From Spirochaetaceae bacterium (GTDB taxonomy: Bacteria > Spirochaetota > Spirochaetia > DSM-27196 > SLAA01), in assembly GCA_003556605.1 (NCBI GenBank), contig PWQX01000228.1:1-39702 (forward strand): DNA of 39,702 bases. The letters are read 5' to 3'. Every line of letters begins with the position of its first letter. Position 1 is the first letter of the stretch. The notes below the pieces were generated by a model that worked only from the letters and a program-made list of their open reading frames with translations, did no database searches and was not told where the DNA came from. The position numbers and the translations under genes were made by a program. This document shows, one piece after another, positions 32,627 through 39,702 of this stretch.

Positions 32627-32658
32627 TTGCATGATTCGGCGTAGCTCGCGCCGGCCGG

Positions 32659-32688
32659 CGCCGAACCCTGCAATCACAGGGCTCGGCG
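32659..32688 (-). terminator. 12-bp hairpin after the sensor kinase gene
   Basis: Arms 32659-32670 and 32677-32688 pair over 12 positions around a six-base loop. The single mismatch becomes a G-U pair in the leftward transcript, which supports function on that strand. It is followed by a 14-bp palindrome GCGCCGGCCGGCGC (32648-32661) that competes with the arm. No U-tract is present. Confidence 0.45.
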
Positions 32689-32729
32689 GTGGACCGCTGC
32701 CCCCCTCCCCCCGAAGTGCTACCTCGCTA

Positions 32730-34001
32730 CTACTGCGGTAGCACAATCGAGACCGTTGTTCCTTCGGCCGCAGTGCTCGCAACCTCGATTCTGCCGTTGT
32801 GCAGCAGGACGATACGCCGGGCAATCGTGAGACCTAATCCCGAGCCTTCAGTGTTGCGCGCGTACTCACCGCGATACAGCCGCTCGAATAGATGATCGAG
32901 CTCTGCAGGCGGAATCGGCGGGCCTTCGTTCGTCACCGCTAGCTGCAGCCCCCTTTCCGGCAGATTCGTGACCAGCAGGCGTACCCGCCCGCCGGTCGGC
33001 GCATGCCGGACGGCATTGCTCACGACGTTCGAGACCGCGCGATACAAGAGCGCTTCATCGGCACTAATCGCTTCCGTTCGCAGCTCAGGCTCCCAGCGGA
33101 TCCCTTTCTTTGCGATCTCGTGGCCGAAACGCTGCCTGAGCGTCTGCACAAAACCCTCGGCCGAGAACGTGGTTACGTCTATCCGCGCGTCCGGCTGCTC
33201 GAGCTGCATAAGCTCCTCGAGATCGCCAATCAGGCGCTCCACCCGGCCGAGCTCGGAGAGCGTCGTCTTAACCGTGCCGGCGTCGGCGCGATATACGCCG
33301 TCGACGATGGCCTCCAGTTGAGCGCGAATCGACGCAATTGGTGTGCGCAGGTCGTGGGTAACGTCCTGCGCCCATTGGGCGCGCAGGCGGCGTTCGTCGG
33401 ACAGACGCACCGCGAGCGTATTCGCCGCACGTGCGATTCGCACCACTTCCTCGGCACCCTCTTCCGGGATCGGCGCCGCCGGCGCACCGTACGCGATGGA
33501 GTCTATGCCTGCAGCGACCCGCGCCGCAGGGCTCGTGAGCGAGCGCGCGAAGCCCCAGGCCATCACCACCGCGGCACCGAACGCAGCCAGCGCGCCCGCG
33601 GCGGCAGCACGGACCAACGAGTGAGCCAGGGCGCGATTGGCCGCGTCGTTGCGAAAGGCGGTTGTACCAACCGAGAAGTATCCCAGCAGGGTGCCGTTTT
33701 CGTGCACCGGAATACGATCCTCATCACCTTCCCGCCGGCGGCCGACACCACGATTGGAGGCAACCAAAGTACCGCGGCGGTCATAAACAAACACCGGAAC
33801 ATCCTGCGGCACCGTTTGTTCAGCCTCGTCGGCGCCTCTGAGAATCCGGCGTGCCGATTCTTCGATCATGAGCACACGACGGGCGCTCCAAGTTGAAAGT
33901 GAATGGTTATAACCGGCGATCAGGGCACCGGCGAGCACCACCAGCAGCACGGCGAAACTGGCGAGGAACGCAATGAAGGTACGGCGAAACAGGCTACGCA
34001 T
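32730..34001 (-). CDS. OmpR/EnvZ-class sensor histidine kinase
   Basis: A membrane kinase of 423 residues from ATG 34001, which overlaps the regulator's TAG by 8 bp with GGGAA upstream; a TTG 42 bases earlier is less likely. TM1 is at about 8-30 and TM2 at about 133-152. Between them lies a periplasmic loop of about 100 residues (VYDRRGTLVASNRGVG, then VHENGTLLGYFSVG), short and typical of envelope-stress sensors. HAMP follows, then HisKA with H216 (QDVTHDLRTPIAS) and an ATPase with N-box VVSNAVRHAP and G2 GSGLGLTIARRI. It is coupled to the regulator and faces an efflux operon, so it likely senses a toxic peptide, antibiotic or envelope damage. The Arg-rich, acidic loop GRRREGDEDR could bind metal or a cationic peptide; that is a guess. 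Confidence 0.93.
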   Translation of the reverse strand: MRSLFRRTFIAFLASFAVLLVVLAGALIAGYNHSLSTWSARRVLMIEESARRILRGADEAEQTVPQDVPVFVYDRRGTLVASNRGVGRRREGDEDRIPVHENGTLLGYFSVGTTAFRNDAANRALAHSLVRAAAAGALAAFGAAVVMAWGFARSLTSPAARVAAGIDSIAYGAPAAPIPEEGAEEVVRIARAANTLAVRLSDERRLRAQWAQDVTHDLRTPIASIRAQLEAIVDGVYRADAGTVKTTLSELGRVERLIGDLEELMQLEQPDARIDVTTFSAEGFVQTLRQRFGHEIAKKGIRWEPELRTEAISADEALLYRAVSNVVSNAVRHAPTGGRVRLLVTNLPERGLQLAVTNEGPPIPPAELDHLFERLYRGEYARNTEGSGLGLTIARRIVLLHNGRIEVASTAAEGTTVSIVLPQ

Positions 34002-34713
34002 TGGTCTTTTCCCGCTCTTCGCGACCAACGAACCGGTAGCCAAAGCCCCGCACAGTATCTATCCAGGGGACCTTGCCGAGCTTGGTACGGATGTTCTTAA
34101 TGTGCGTATCGATCGTGCGCTCGGACCCCTCTGCGAGATAATCGAGACAGACCCCGAGCAAGCGCTCACGCGAAACGACGATTGCGGCGTTCTCGGAAAG
34201 ATGATTGAGTATCTTCCACTCTGCAGCGGTCAGCGTGACCTCGGCACCGTTGTGCCGGCAGATGTGACCGGCTTCGTACAACTCAAGCTCATGCTCGGCA
34301 CCGTTGTGCTCAAGCCTCCATCGCCGCAGAGCGGCACTGTCGGTGTGTGTTGCCTGCGACCGGCGCAACACCGCCTGCACACGCAGCATCAGCTCTTTGT
34401 TTGAGAAAGGCTTCACCACGTAGTCGTCTCCGCCCACCTCGAACCCCGTGATTCGGTCGGACTCGGAAATACGCGCGGTCAAGAAGATGATCGGGGCGGA
34501 AGAAAACACGCGCAGCGTTCTAGCGAACAGGAACCCATCCCCGTCGGGCAGCATTACGTCGAGGATAATTACATCGGGGGGCTGCATTCGCACCGCTTCC
34601 TTGAGCCCGGAAAGCCGCGCAAACGCCACAACGTCATGCTGCTCGAGCCGCAAATACGATACAATCGTCTCGCGGAGACCTTCGTTGTCCTCTACCACAA
34701 ACACGCGCGCCAT
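33994..34713 (-). CDS. OmpR/PhoB-family response regulator
   Basis: A cytoplasmic transcription factor of 239 residues from ATG 34713, preceded by GGAGGAG; a GTG ten codons earlier overlaps that box and is rejected. REC domain: acidic E8-D9, phosphoacceptor D52 in IILDVMLPDGDG, a T/S in FLTARIS and K in VVKPFSNKEL. The winged helix is at about 130-235: VTLTAAEWKILNHLSENA, then the recognition helix near ERTIDTHIKNIRTKLG, then TVRGFGYRFV. It forms an overlapping pair with the kinase. Likely targets are its own operon, the divergent TolC/MFP/ABC genes and the periplasmic protein. All of these have TGTGAAG-type direct repeats with 11-bp phasing nearby. Confidence 0.94.
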   Translation of the reverse strand: MARVFVVEDNEGLRETIVSYLRLEQHDVVAFARLSGLKEAVRMQPPDVIILDVMLPDGDGFLFARTLRVFSSAPIIFLTARISESDRITGFEVGGDDYVVKPFSNKELMLRVQAVLRRSQATHTDSAALRRWRLEHNGAEHELELYEAGHICRHNGAEVTLTAAEWKILNHLSENAAIVVSRERLLGVCLDYLAEGSERTIDTHIKNIRTKLGKVPWIDTVRGFGYRFVGREEREKTNA

Positions 34714-34736
34714 TACTCCTCCAACTATACTACGAC

Positions 34737-34798
34737 TCTTCACATAGTGTCGTGCCGGTGTGGAAACGGTAGGGAGCGCGTGTGAAGATCATGTGAAG
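34737..34798. promoter_or_regulatory. Candidate response-regulator sites upstream of the regulator-kinase operon
   Basis: Plus-strand TGTGAAG occurs at 34781-34787 and 34792-34798 (11-bp phasing), and the same heptamer lies on the minus strand at 34743-34737, close to the regulator start. This spacing fits OmpR-family dimers and suggests autoregulation. Confidence 0.5.
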
Positions 34799-34875
34799 GC
34801 GTTCGCACCGGCAGCCATTCGCGCGATCCCCCGCGCCACAAGCTTCGGACCAGTCTTGTCAGCTTAAGCCTAGAG

Positions 34876-34907
34876 GTTTCACTCTGCAGCTGTTTCACTC
34901 TGCAGCT
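34876..34907. repeat. Perfect tandem duplication of a 16-bp unit
   Basis: GTTTCACTCTGCAGCT is repeated head to tail at 34876-34891 and 34892-34907 in the divergent control region between the regulator operon and the efflux operon. Each unit contains a TTTCAC element that resembles part of the TGTGAAG site on the other strand. Confidence 0.9.
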
Positions 34908-34919
34908 GGTGAGGGCGAA

Positions 34920-34936
34920 CTTCATCCAATCTTCAC
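34920..34936. promoter_or_regulatory. Candidate response-regulator site upstream of the efflux operon
   Basis: CTTCAT (34920-34925) and CTTCAC (34931-34936), the reverse complements of the TGAAG half-site, repeat with 11-bp phasing about 45-60 bp before the TolC-like start. That position suits activation. No consensus -10 or ribosome site was found for that gene, consistent with an activator-dependent promoter. Confidence 0.45.
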
Positions 34937-34981
34937 TGTGTCTCCGTTGTTCCTCCTTGACAATACGGTAACCGTAACCCC

Positions 34982-36439
34982 ATGAAGACGCCGACGTTCT
35001 ACAGAAGCCGCGCAAGACGCGCGCTCCAACTGGCCTCAGCGCTAATCCTCGTCGGCTTGGGACCCAGCGTTCCGGCCGAGGCGCCGGGCAACTTAAGCGC
35101 CGTACTGAAGACCGCCGCAACCGGCGCCGATGTTGTCGCCGCGCGGGCTGCATACGAGACAGCCCGGGCCGAGGCGGTGGCGCTGGGATACCGTGGTGAT
35201 CTTTCGTTGTCGCTGATCCCCTCTTGGGAGACGTCGTGGGTGCCCGATGACGACCGTGATCCGTATCACGAGCTCAGCACCACCTTTGAAGCTACAATAC
35301 CCACCGGCCTCAACGCTGCCGAGCGATTGCGAATGGAGCAAGCCCTGAGCCGAACCGCCGGCGCCGAAGCCGAGCTTCGAGAGGCGCTGCTTGACACCGT
35401 AGTATCGCTGCATTCCGCCTACGTCGCCGCCTATCTCAGACACGCCGAGCTCGCGGTGCTCGAGCACGAGCGAAAAGCCGTCCGCATCCGCATAAACGCC
35501 AAAGAAGCGCGCTACACCAGCGGAGAAGTCTCGCTGATCGATCTGCTCGCGATCCGCGAGGAGCTGCGCGAGGCAGAACAGGCCGTGGAAGACGGAGTAA
35601 TGGAGGCCGAGCTCGCCCTGCTCGAGCTAATGCTGCAAAGCGGTACCGAGATTCCGCGGCGTTGGGAACCGGGTGCGCTGTTGGAAGCGCTTCCGCCGCC
35701 TGCCTCGCCGACCGAGGACCTCGCCGGCCTGACCGTTCCGGAGCTCGAAAGTGCAATCGCCAGGATAGGCGTCACACACCCCCGTATTGTCAAGCAGGCG
35801 GCGGTTCTCGACGCAGCCGAAGCCGGAACTCGTGTGCCGCGCGACCCGCTCTTGTCATCCATCCGGGTGGCGTACTCGGGTGAGGACGGGCATTCGGGGG
35901 CCGTCTCATACTCGTTTCGAGCGCCTTCGGTTTCACTGGCATACACGCCGCCGGCTTTCGACATCGGAAGCGAACCGGAATCCGGATCTAACCGAAACCG
36001 TTCGGATGAGAACGCCATCAGCTTCTCCGCGGTGTTTTCGCTGAGCCTAGGGCGCGAACGCACGCACGCGGAAGATGTCGCGCGTACCCGCGCCGAATAC
36101 GAAGCCGCTCGCCTCGATGCACTGCAGCGTGCGGTCGAGGCGGAGGTCCATTCACGGCACCGCCGAATATCGGCTGCCGAGGCCAAGCTTGAGCTGGCTC
36201 GCCAAGCCGAGGAACGTGCCGAGGCGTCACACGCGGCGGCCCTAGCACGAGAGAACATAGGCGCTGCCGAGCCCGGCGACCTCGAAGCCGCTGCGGCTGC
36301 CCTCGCGCGGGCGCGCTTTGCGCGTACCGAGGCCGAGATATCCTTGGCCGGCGAAAGACTGAGATACGTTGCCGCAGCGCATACGCCGGAAGCGCTCCCT
36401 GAAACGCTGCGCGACACACTATTCGGAGGTTCCCTATGA
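34982..36439 (+). CDS. TolC-like outer membrane efflux protein
   Basis: A protein of 485 residues with an N-terminal export signal (about 8-33). It shows the two outer-membrane-efflux repeats: long amphipathic Ala/Glu/Arg-rich helices (AAYLRHAELAVLEHERKAVR, INAKEARYTSGEVSLIDLLA in the first; AAEAKLELARQAEERAEASH in the second), with strand segments between (TTFEATIPTGL, ISFSAVFSLSLG). The GEVSLIDLLAIREEL stretch is a common TolC signature. It likely forms a trimeric tunnel through the outer membrane for the downstream adaptor and ABC genes, to which it is joined by a 4-bp overlap (ATGA). The ATG lacks a Shine-Dalgarno sequence; a TTGACA at 34957-34962 is too close to act as its -35. Confidence 0.92.
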   Translation: MKTPTFYRSRARRALQLASALILVGLGPSVPAEAPGNLSAVLKTAATGADVVAARAAYETARAEAVALGYRGDLSLSLIPSWETSWVPDDDRDPYHELSTTFEATIPTGLNAAERLRMEQALSRTAGAEAELREALLDTVVSLHSAYVAAYLRHAELAVLEHERKAVRIRINAKEARYTSGEVSLIDLLAIREELREAEQAVEDGVMEAELALLELMLQSGTEIPRRWEPGALLEALPPPASPTEDLAGLTVPELESAIARIGVTHPRIVKQAAVLDAAEAGTRVPRDPLLSSIRVAYSGEDGHSGAVSYSFRAPSVSLAYTPPAFDIGSEPESGSNRNRSDENAISFSAVFSLSLGRERTHAEDVARTRAEYEAARLDALQRAVEAEVHSRHRRISAAEAKLELARQAEERAEASHAAALARENIGAAEPGDLEAAAAALARARFARTEAEISLAGERLRYVAAAHTPEALPETLRDTLFGGSL

Positions 36440-37698
36440 ACACAAATACACGAACCGGAAAGCCGACCCGACGGAGAAACCGCAAACGCTTCGGCATGTT
36501 GCTGGCCGCAGCGCTTCTCTCAGCGGGCGGGTGGTTCGCATACCACCAGCCGTTCGCGGTCGAGGGCCCGGAGTCGGATGAGAAGAAGATTGAGACTGCC
36601 GAAGCCGTTGAAGGCGCCGTGGCAGTGACCGTAGAGAGTCCGGCTGTTGCCGAGCCCTACCGCGTGCGCACGTTGCGGGCCGCCGTGGGCGGTACAGTTG
36701 CCTGGGCCGCACAAGAAGGCGATGAAGTCGCTGCCGGCCAACCGCTTGTGCGGTTCGCCGCAGCGGAGTTCGAACGCAGCGTAGCGCTCGCGCGAATTAG
36801 CCTCACCGACGCCGAGATCAAACGTGACCGCGCGAGCGCCGACCTCGCCAAAGCCGAGCGAGTGCTGCGCGAGCGTGAGGCGCTACTGGTGACCGGCGCG
36901 GTGTCTCGCGAGCAGGTGCTGAGCGCGCGCGAGCAGGCGACAGAAGCCCAATATGCGCTCCGTTCGGCCGAGCTGGCCGTAGAGCGCGCTCGCATTGAGC
37001 TTGAGACCGCCGAAGACGAGCTCGACGGCCAGATACAGCGCGCACCTTTTGACGGCACCGTGTTGAGGTTAGAGATGAACGAGGGCGACCGGGTCGGACA
37101 GAACTCAACACTGCTCAGTTTTGGGGACCTCTCGCGCCTGCGGTTTCGCGCTGAGATCGACGAGTACGACATCGGGCGGGTAGCGGTGGGTCTGCCGGTG
37201 AGCATTCGTAGCGACCTGCTCGGTGACGACAATCTGCGCGCTCGGGTTGAGAGCATCAGTCCGGAGGCTGAGATTGTAAACAACATCCCGGTTTTTCGCG
37301 TCACTGCCACCGCAGATAACCCTGAGGGGCGACTGAAACCCGGAATGAGTACCGATCTCGTGGTGCAGCTTGCGCGCGACAGCGGCATTGTGATCCCGGC
37401 CGGCGCGGTATCCACGGTGCGCACCCGCAGCTACGTTGAAGTCGTTAAAGCCGACGAAACCGAGACGCGCCGTGTAGAGACCGGCGCTAACGACGGCGCC
37501 AATATCGTAGTCCTTGACGGGCTCCAGGCCGGCGAGCTCGTGAAACTGCCGGACGGCGCCGGCGTTCTGCCCGGCGCGGCGCCGGCAGAGGCATCCCAGC
37601 AGCCGGAGGCTATTCCTATGTCGGTTCCCGGTAGCCCGGCCGGCGGAGGCACCGGCGGAGGCGCAGGCTCCGGCGGCGGAGGCGGAGGCACGCGATGA
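36436..37698 (+). CDS. Membrane fusion (periplasmic adaptor) protein, MacA/HlyD type
   Basis: A protein of 420 residues. A positively charged N-terminus and one membrane anchor (about 20-37) precede a lipoyl half (TVAWAAQEGDEVAAGQPLVRF), an alpha-hairpin (about 110-190, highly charged coiled coil) and the second lipoyl half (IQRAPFDGTVLRLEMNEGD). Beta-barrel (IGRVAVGLPVSIRSDL) and membrane-proximal domains follow. The last 40 residues are Pro/Ala and then almost pure Gly (GGGTGGGAGSGGGGGG), an unusual flexible tail that MacA proteins usually lack. It starts inside the TolC-like stop and ends inside the ATPase start, each by 4 bp, so the whole pump is translationally coupled. Confidence 0.93.
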   Translation: MNTNTRTGKPTRRRNRKRFGMLLAAALLSAGGWFAYHQPFAVEGPESDEKKIETAEAVEGAVAVTVESPAVAEPYRVRTLRAAVGGTVAWAAQEGDEVAAGQPLVRFAAAEFERSVALARISLTDAEIKRDRASADLAKAERVLREREALLVTGAVSREQVLSAREQATEAQYALRSAELAVERARIELETAEDELDGQIQRAPFDGTVLRLEMNEGDRVGQNSTLLSFGDLSRLRFRAEIDEYDIGRVAVGLPVSIRSDLLGDDNLRARVESISPEAEIVNNIPVFRVTATADNPEGRLKPGMSTDLVVQLARDSGIVIPAGAVSTVRTRSYVEVVKADETETRRVETGANDGANIVVLDGLQAGELVKLPDGAGVLPGAAPAEASQQPEAIPMSVPGSPAGGGTGGGAGSGGGGGGTR

Positions 37699-38462
37699 TC
37701 GCGCTCAACGAGATTTACAAGCAGTACGACATGGGTCCGACGATCGTTACCGCGCTCGGCGGCGTCTCATTACACATAGAGGCCGGCGAGTATATCGCGA
37801 TCATGGGTCCGAGTGGGTCGGGCAAGTCGACCTTGATGAACATCATAGGCTGCCTTGATACGCCCGACAGCGGGAGCTATTTCCTCGCGGGCGAAGAAGT
37901 GAGCGACCTGACTCGCGACGAGCTCTCCGAGGTACGCAATCGCCATGTGGGGTTCGTATTCCAAACGTTCAACGTGCTCGCACGCGCTACGGCACTGGAA
38001 AACGTAGAGCTGCCGCTGGTTTATCGTGGAACCGGCGCCCGCAGACGACGGAGCATGGCCGCCGAGATGCTCAGCCGCGTAGGTCTTGATGACCGCATGG
38101 ATCATCTGCCGACCGAGCTATCCGGCGGGCAGCGACAGCGGGTGGCGATAGCGCGCGCACTGGTTGGAAACCCGTCGGTCATCCTGGCAGACGAACCCAC
38201 CGGCGCGCTCGACACCACAACCGGAGAAGAGATCATGGCGCTGTTCGAGGAGCTGAACGCCGAGGGGGTTACCGTGGTGCTGGTTACGCACGACTTTGAT
38301 CTTGCCATGCGCGCCCGGCGCATGGTGCGCCTGCTTGACGGGTTGGTAGATGGGGGCCGGTCCGACGCTGAGCGCTGTGCACAAGCCCAAGACTTGGGAC
38401 ACGCCGCGAAACAGCTCCGCGCCGAGCATACGGCATACGCCGACCTGGAGGCACCGCGATGA
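37695..38462 (+). CDS. ABC transporter ATPase, MacB/LolD class
   Basis: A cytoplasmic ATPase of 255 residues. Walker A GPSGSGKST (about 37-45), Q-loop VFQTFNVL, signature LSGGQRQRVAIARAL, Walker B VILADEPTGALD and H-loop VLVTHD are all intact. The family-specific NIIGCLDTPDSG after Walker A fits the MacB/LolD/FtsE group. A C-terminal extension of about 35 residues (GGRSDAERCAQAQDLGHAAK onward) is beyond the usual end. It overlaps the adaptor and the permease by 4 bp each. It provides energy for mechanotransmission-type export of a periplasmic substrate rather than classical transmembrane pumping. Confidence 0.95.
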   Translation: MIALNEIYKQYDMGPTIVTALGGVSLHIEAGEYIAIMGPSGSGKSTLMNIIGCLDTPDSGSYFLAGEEVSDLTRDELSEVRNRHVGFVFQTFNVLARATALENVELPLVYRGTGARRRRSMAAEMLSRVGLDDRMDHLPTELSGGQRQRVAIARALVGNPSVILADEPTGALDTTTGEEIMALFEELNAEGVTVVLVTHDFDLAMRARRMVRLLDGLVDGGRSDAERCAQAQDLGHAAKQLRAEHTAYADLEAPR

Positions 38463-39697
38463 AAGCCGTAAGGCAACTTATTATGATGTGGGAAAACGGC
38501 GCTATGTCGGTCCGCAGTATTCTCTCCAACCGCGGGCGTTCGTTTCTCACAGCGTTAGGCGTCATCATCGGCGTGGCCTCGGTCATTACACTCACCGCGC
38601 TCGGACAAGGCGCGCGGCTCTCGGTAGAAGACCGTCTCAGCACGCTTGGGGCGAACCTGTTGATCGTGTACTCCGGTGAGCCGCGCGGGACATCGCTAGT
38701 CCGCCCGCGCACCACCAACATTAGACCGACCCTCACCGCCGATGACCTCGCGCTGATAGACTCGCTACCCGAGGACCTCGTCGTGATGACCGCGCGCGAG
38801 TCGTCGCTCAACGGTTGGCTCAAGTTCGAGAACCGCAACGCCGCCGCCACGGTAATCGGCACCGATCCGGTTTACCCCGAGATAAGGAACTTCCGCCCGG
38901 TGTATGGTGCCTTCTTTAGCGAGCACGATATGGACAACCGGCGCAACGTCGTCGCGATCGGCGCGCAGACCTACCGCGAGCTGTTCCCCGACGGGCGTGA
39001 TCCGCTCGGGGCGATGATCCGAATCAACGGCTTCCCGTTCCGCGTCATCGGGGTCATGGAGGAAAAGGGCTCACCCTCGCAGGATGCGTCGGTCTTAATT
39101 CCTCTCAGCACGTATCGCCGTTCGCTCTCGGGCGAGGACCGCTACGCGATGATCAACATACAGGCTGCCGCTCCCGAGATAATGTACGAGCTACAAGCTA
39201 AGATTGAAGAGGAGCTGCTGCGCCTGCGGCGGCTGCCGTCGATGGACTTAGCCGACTTCTACATCGCCAACCAGATGGATCTCATCGGCACCGTCACCGA
39301 CGTCGCCGACACCTTCACGTTGCTACTCGGCGGCATCGCCGCGATCAGCTTGCTCGTAGGGGGCATCGGCATCATGAACATCATGCTGGTCTCGGTGACC
39401 GAGCGAACGCGCGAAATCGGTATCCGCATGGCGCTCGGCGCCAAAGCAACACATTTGATGACGCAGTTCTTGACCGAGGCGGTGATTCTCTCGGCCGGAG
39501 GTGGACTCATCGGAGTTGGCCTCGGGTACGCGCTTTCTTGGGGCATACAACGCTTCGGGGGGCTCGTGACGATGGTCACGCCGGAGTCGGTGCTGATCGC
39601 ATTCTCGTTTGCACTGCTGACCGGGCTGTTCTTCGGCGGCTACCCAGCCTACCGCGCCTCACGCCTAGACCCGATTGAAGCGCTGCGCCATGAATAA
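38459..39697 (+). CDS. ABC permease, MacB/FtsX family
   Basis: An inner-membrane permease of 412 residues, complete, ending 5 bases before the window edge. TM1 (about 25-47, FLTALGVIIGVASVITLTAL) is followed by a large periplasmic MacB_PCD domain (about 50-285) and three C-terminal helices. The family signature SLLVGGIGIMNIMLVSVTERTREIGIRMALGA is visible around 295-330 (quoted here only in part by its GGIGIMNIM and TREIGIR elements), and the end reads YRASRLDPIEALRHE. Split from its ATPase, unlike Escherichia coli MacB. It works with the TolC-like channel and adaptor as a MacAB-TolC-type exporter of peptides, lipids or antibiotics. Regulation is likely by the divergent two-component system. 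Confidence 0.94.
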   Translation: MKAVRQLIMMWENGAMSVRSILSNRGRSFLTALGVIIGVASVITLTALGQGARLSVEDRLSTLGANLLIVYSGEPRGTSLVRPRTTNIRPTLTADDLALIDSLPEDLVVMTARESSLNGWLKFENRNAAATVIGTDPVYPEIRNFRPVYGAFFSEHDMDNRRNVVAIGAQTYRELFPDGRDPLGAMIRINGFPFRVIGVMEEKGSPSQDASVLIPLSTYRRSLSGEDRYAMINIQAAAPEIMYELQAKIEEELLRLRRLPSMDLADFYIANQMDLIGTVTDVADTFTLLLGGIAAISLLVGGIGIMNIMLVSVTERTREIGIRMALGAKATHLMTQFLTEAVILSAGGGLIGVGLGYALSWGIQRFGGLVTMVTPESVLIAFSFALLTGLFFGGYPAYRASRLDPIEALRHE

Positions 39698-39702
39698 GGT
39701 CA

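Noticed and set aside
32699-32711. CCCCCCTCCCCCC tract as a phase-variable switch
   Set aside because: It lies between genes, past the kinase stop, is interrupted by T, and is not placed to shift a frame or a promoter spacer.
34876-34907. Tandem 16-bp repeat as a CRISPR remnant
   Set aside because: Two directly abutting copies without spacers and no cas gene; better explained as duplication in a control region.
34957-34962. TTGACA read as the -35 of the TolC-like gene
   Set aside because: A 16-18 bp spacer would put the -10 on top of the ATG at 34982, and no -10-like sequence is there.
35512-36417. Minus-strand open frame of 301 codons opposite the TolC-like gene
   Set aside because: Low-complexity Ser/Ala/Arg translation and no ribosome site; it mirrors the repetitive helices of the real gene.

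Overview
The window reads as a GC-rich (roughly 60% by eye) bacterial chromosome segment, most likely from a free-living spirochaete of the Spirochaetaceae type. That assignment is an inference. It rests on a YesM/YesN-type two-component pair beside a sugar-binding-protein-like signal peptide ending in AGG-T-A-E-E-E, on a Ser/Thr kinase-FHA-VWA operon, and on HD-GYP and PilZ c-di-GMP proteins. No rRNA, tRNA, CRISPR array, transposase or phage gene was seen, and no gap without a gene exceeds 300 bases.

Layout. (1) 1-4169, minus strand: a YesM/YesN-like operon consisting of a histidine-less YesM paralogue, a complete YesM-type kinase and a YesN-type AraC response regulator. It leads into a truncated gene in which a secretion signal is joined to an OmpR-type winged helix. 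(2) 4204-7614: a reactive-sulfur island. Two YeeE/YedE half-transporters (minus) diverge from a CstB-like persulfide dioxygenase-rhodanese and a TauE/SafE exporter (plus). The two promoters interlock over one AT-rich palindrome. (3) 7711-11367, plus: trkA-trkH potassium uptake and yaaA. (4) 11430-16999, plus: a tight operon of a site-2 metalloprotease with CBS domains, two diverged serine beta-lactamase-fold hydrolases and an unrecognised 508-residue protein. (5) 17012-21637, minus: an unknown 191-residue protein, a membrane Ser/Thr kinase with an extracytoplasmic beta-rich domain, a polytopic FHA protein and a secreted VWA-FHA protein. (6) 21823-23976: a D-2-hydroxyacid dehydrogenase divergent from a ketopantoate-reductase-family enzyme. 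(7) 24059-31813, minus: four coupled genes encoding a triple-PilZ/LuxD-like acyltransferase/methyltransferase fusion, an AMP-ligase-fold protein, an acyl carrier protein and a multi-spanning histidine kinase-REC-HD-GYP protein. (8) 31966-39697: an envelope-stress or export module. It has a small periplasmic protein plus an OmpR-type regulator and kinase (minus), divergent from a TolC-like channel, membrane-fusion protein, ABC ATPase and MacB/FtsX-type permease (plus).

The most interesting part is region 7. One promoter serves acyl activation (AMP-ligase), acyl carriage (ACP), acyl release or transfer (LuxD-like triad), methyl transfer (SAM domain), c-di-GMP binding (three PilZ motif pairs) and a membrane receptor whose output is c-di-GMP hydrolysis. 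I infer a c-di-GMP-gated circuit that makes and senses a lipid signal, comparable in logic to Ralstonia PhcBSR or Vibrio CqsA/CqsS but built from different enzymes. Regions 2 and 8 are well-known system types with readable regulatory DNA. Regions 1, 4 and 5 contain family members that lack textbook catalytic or ligand-binding residues.
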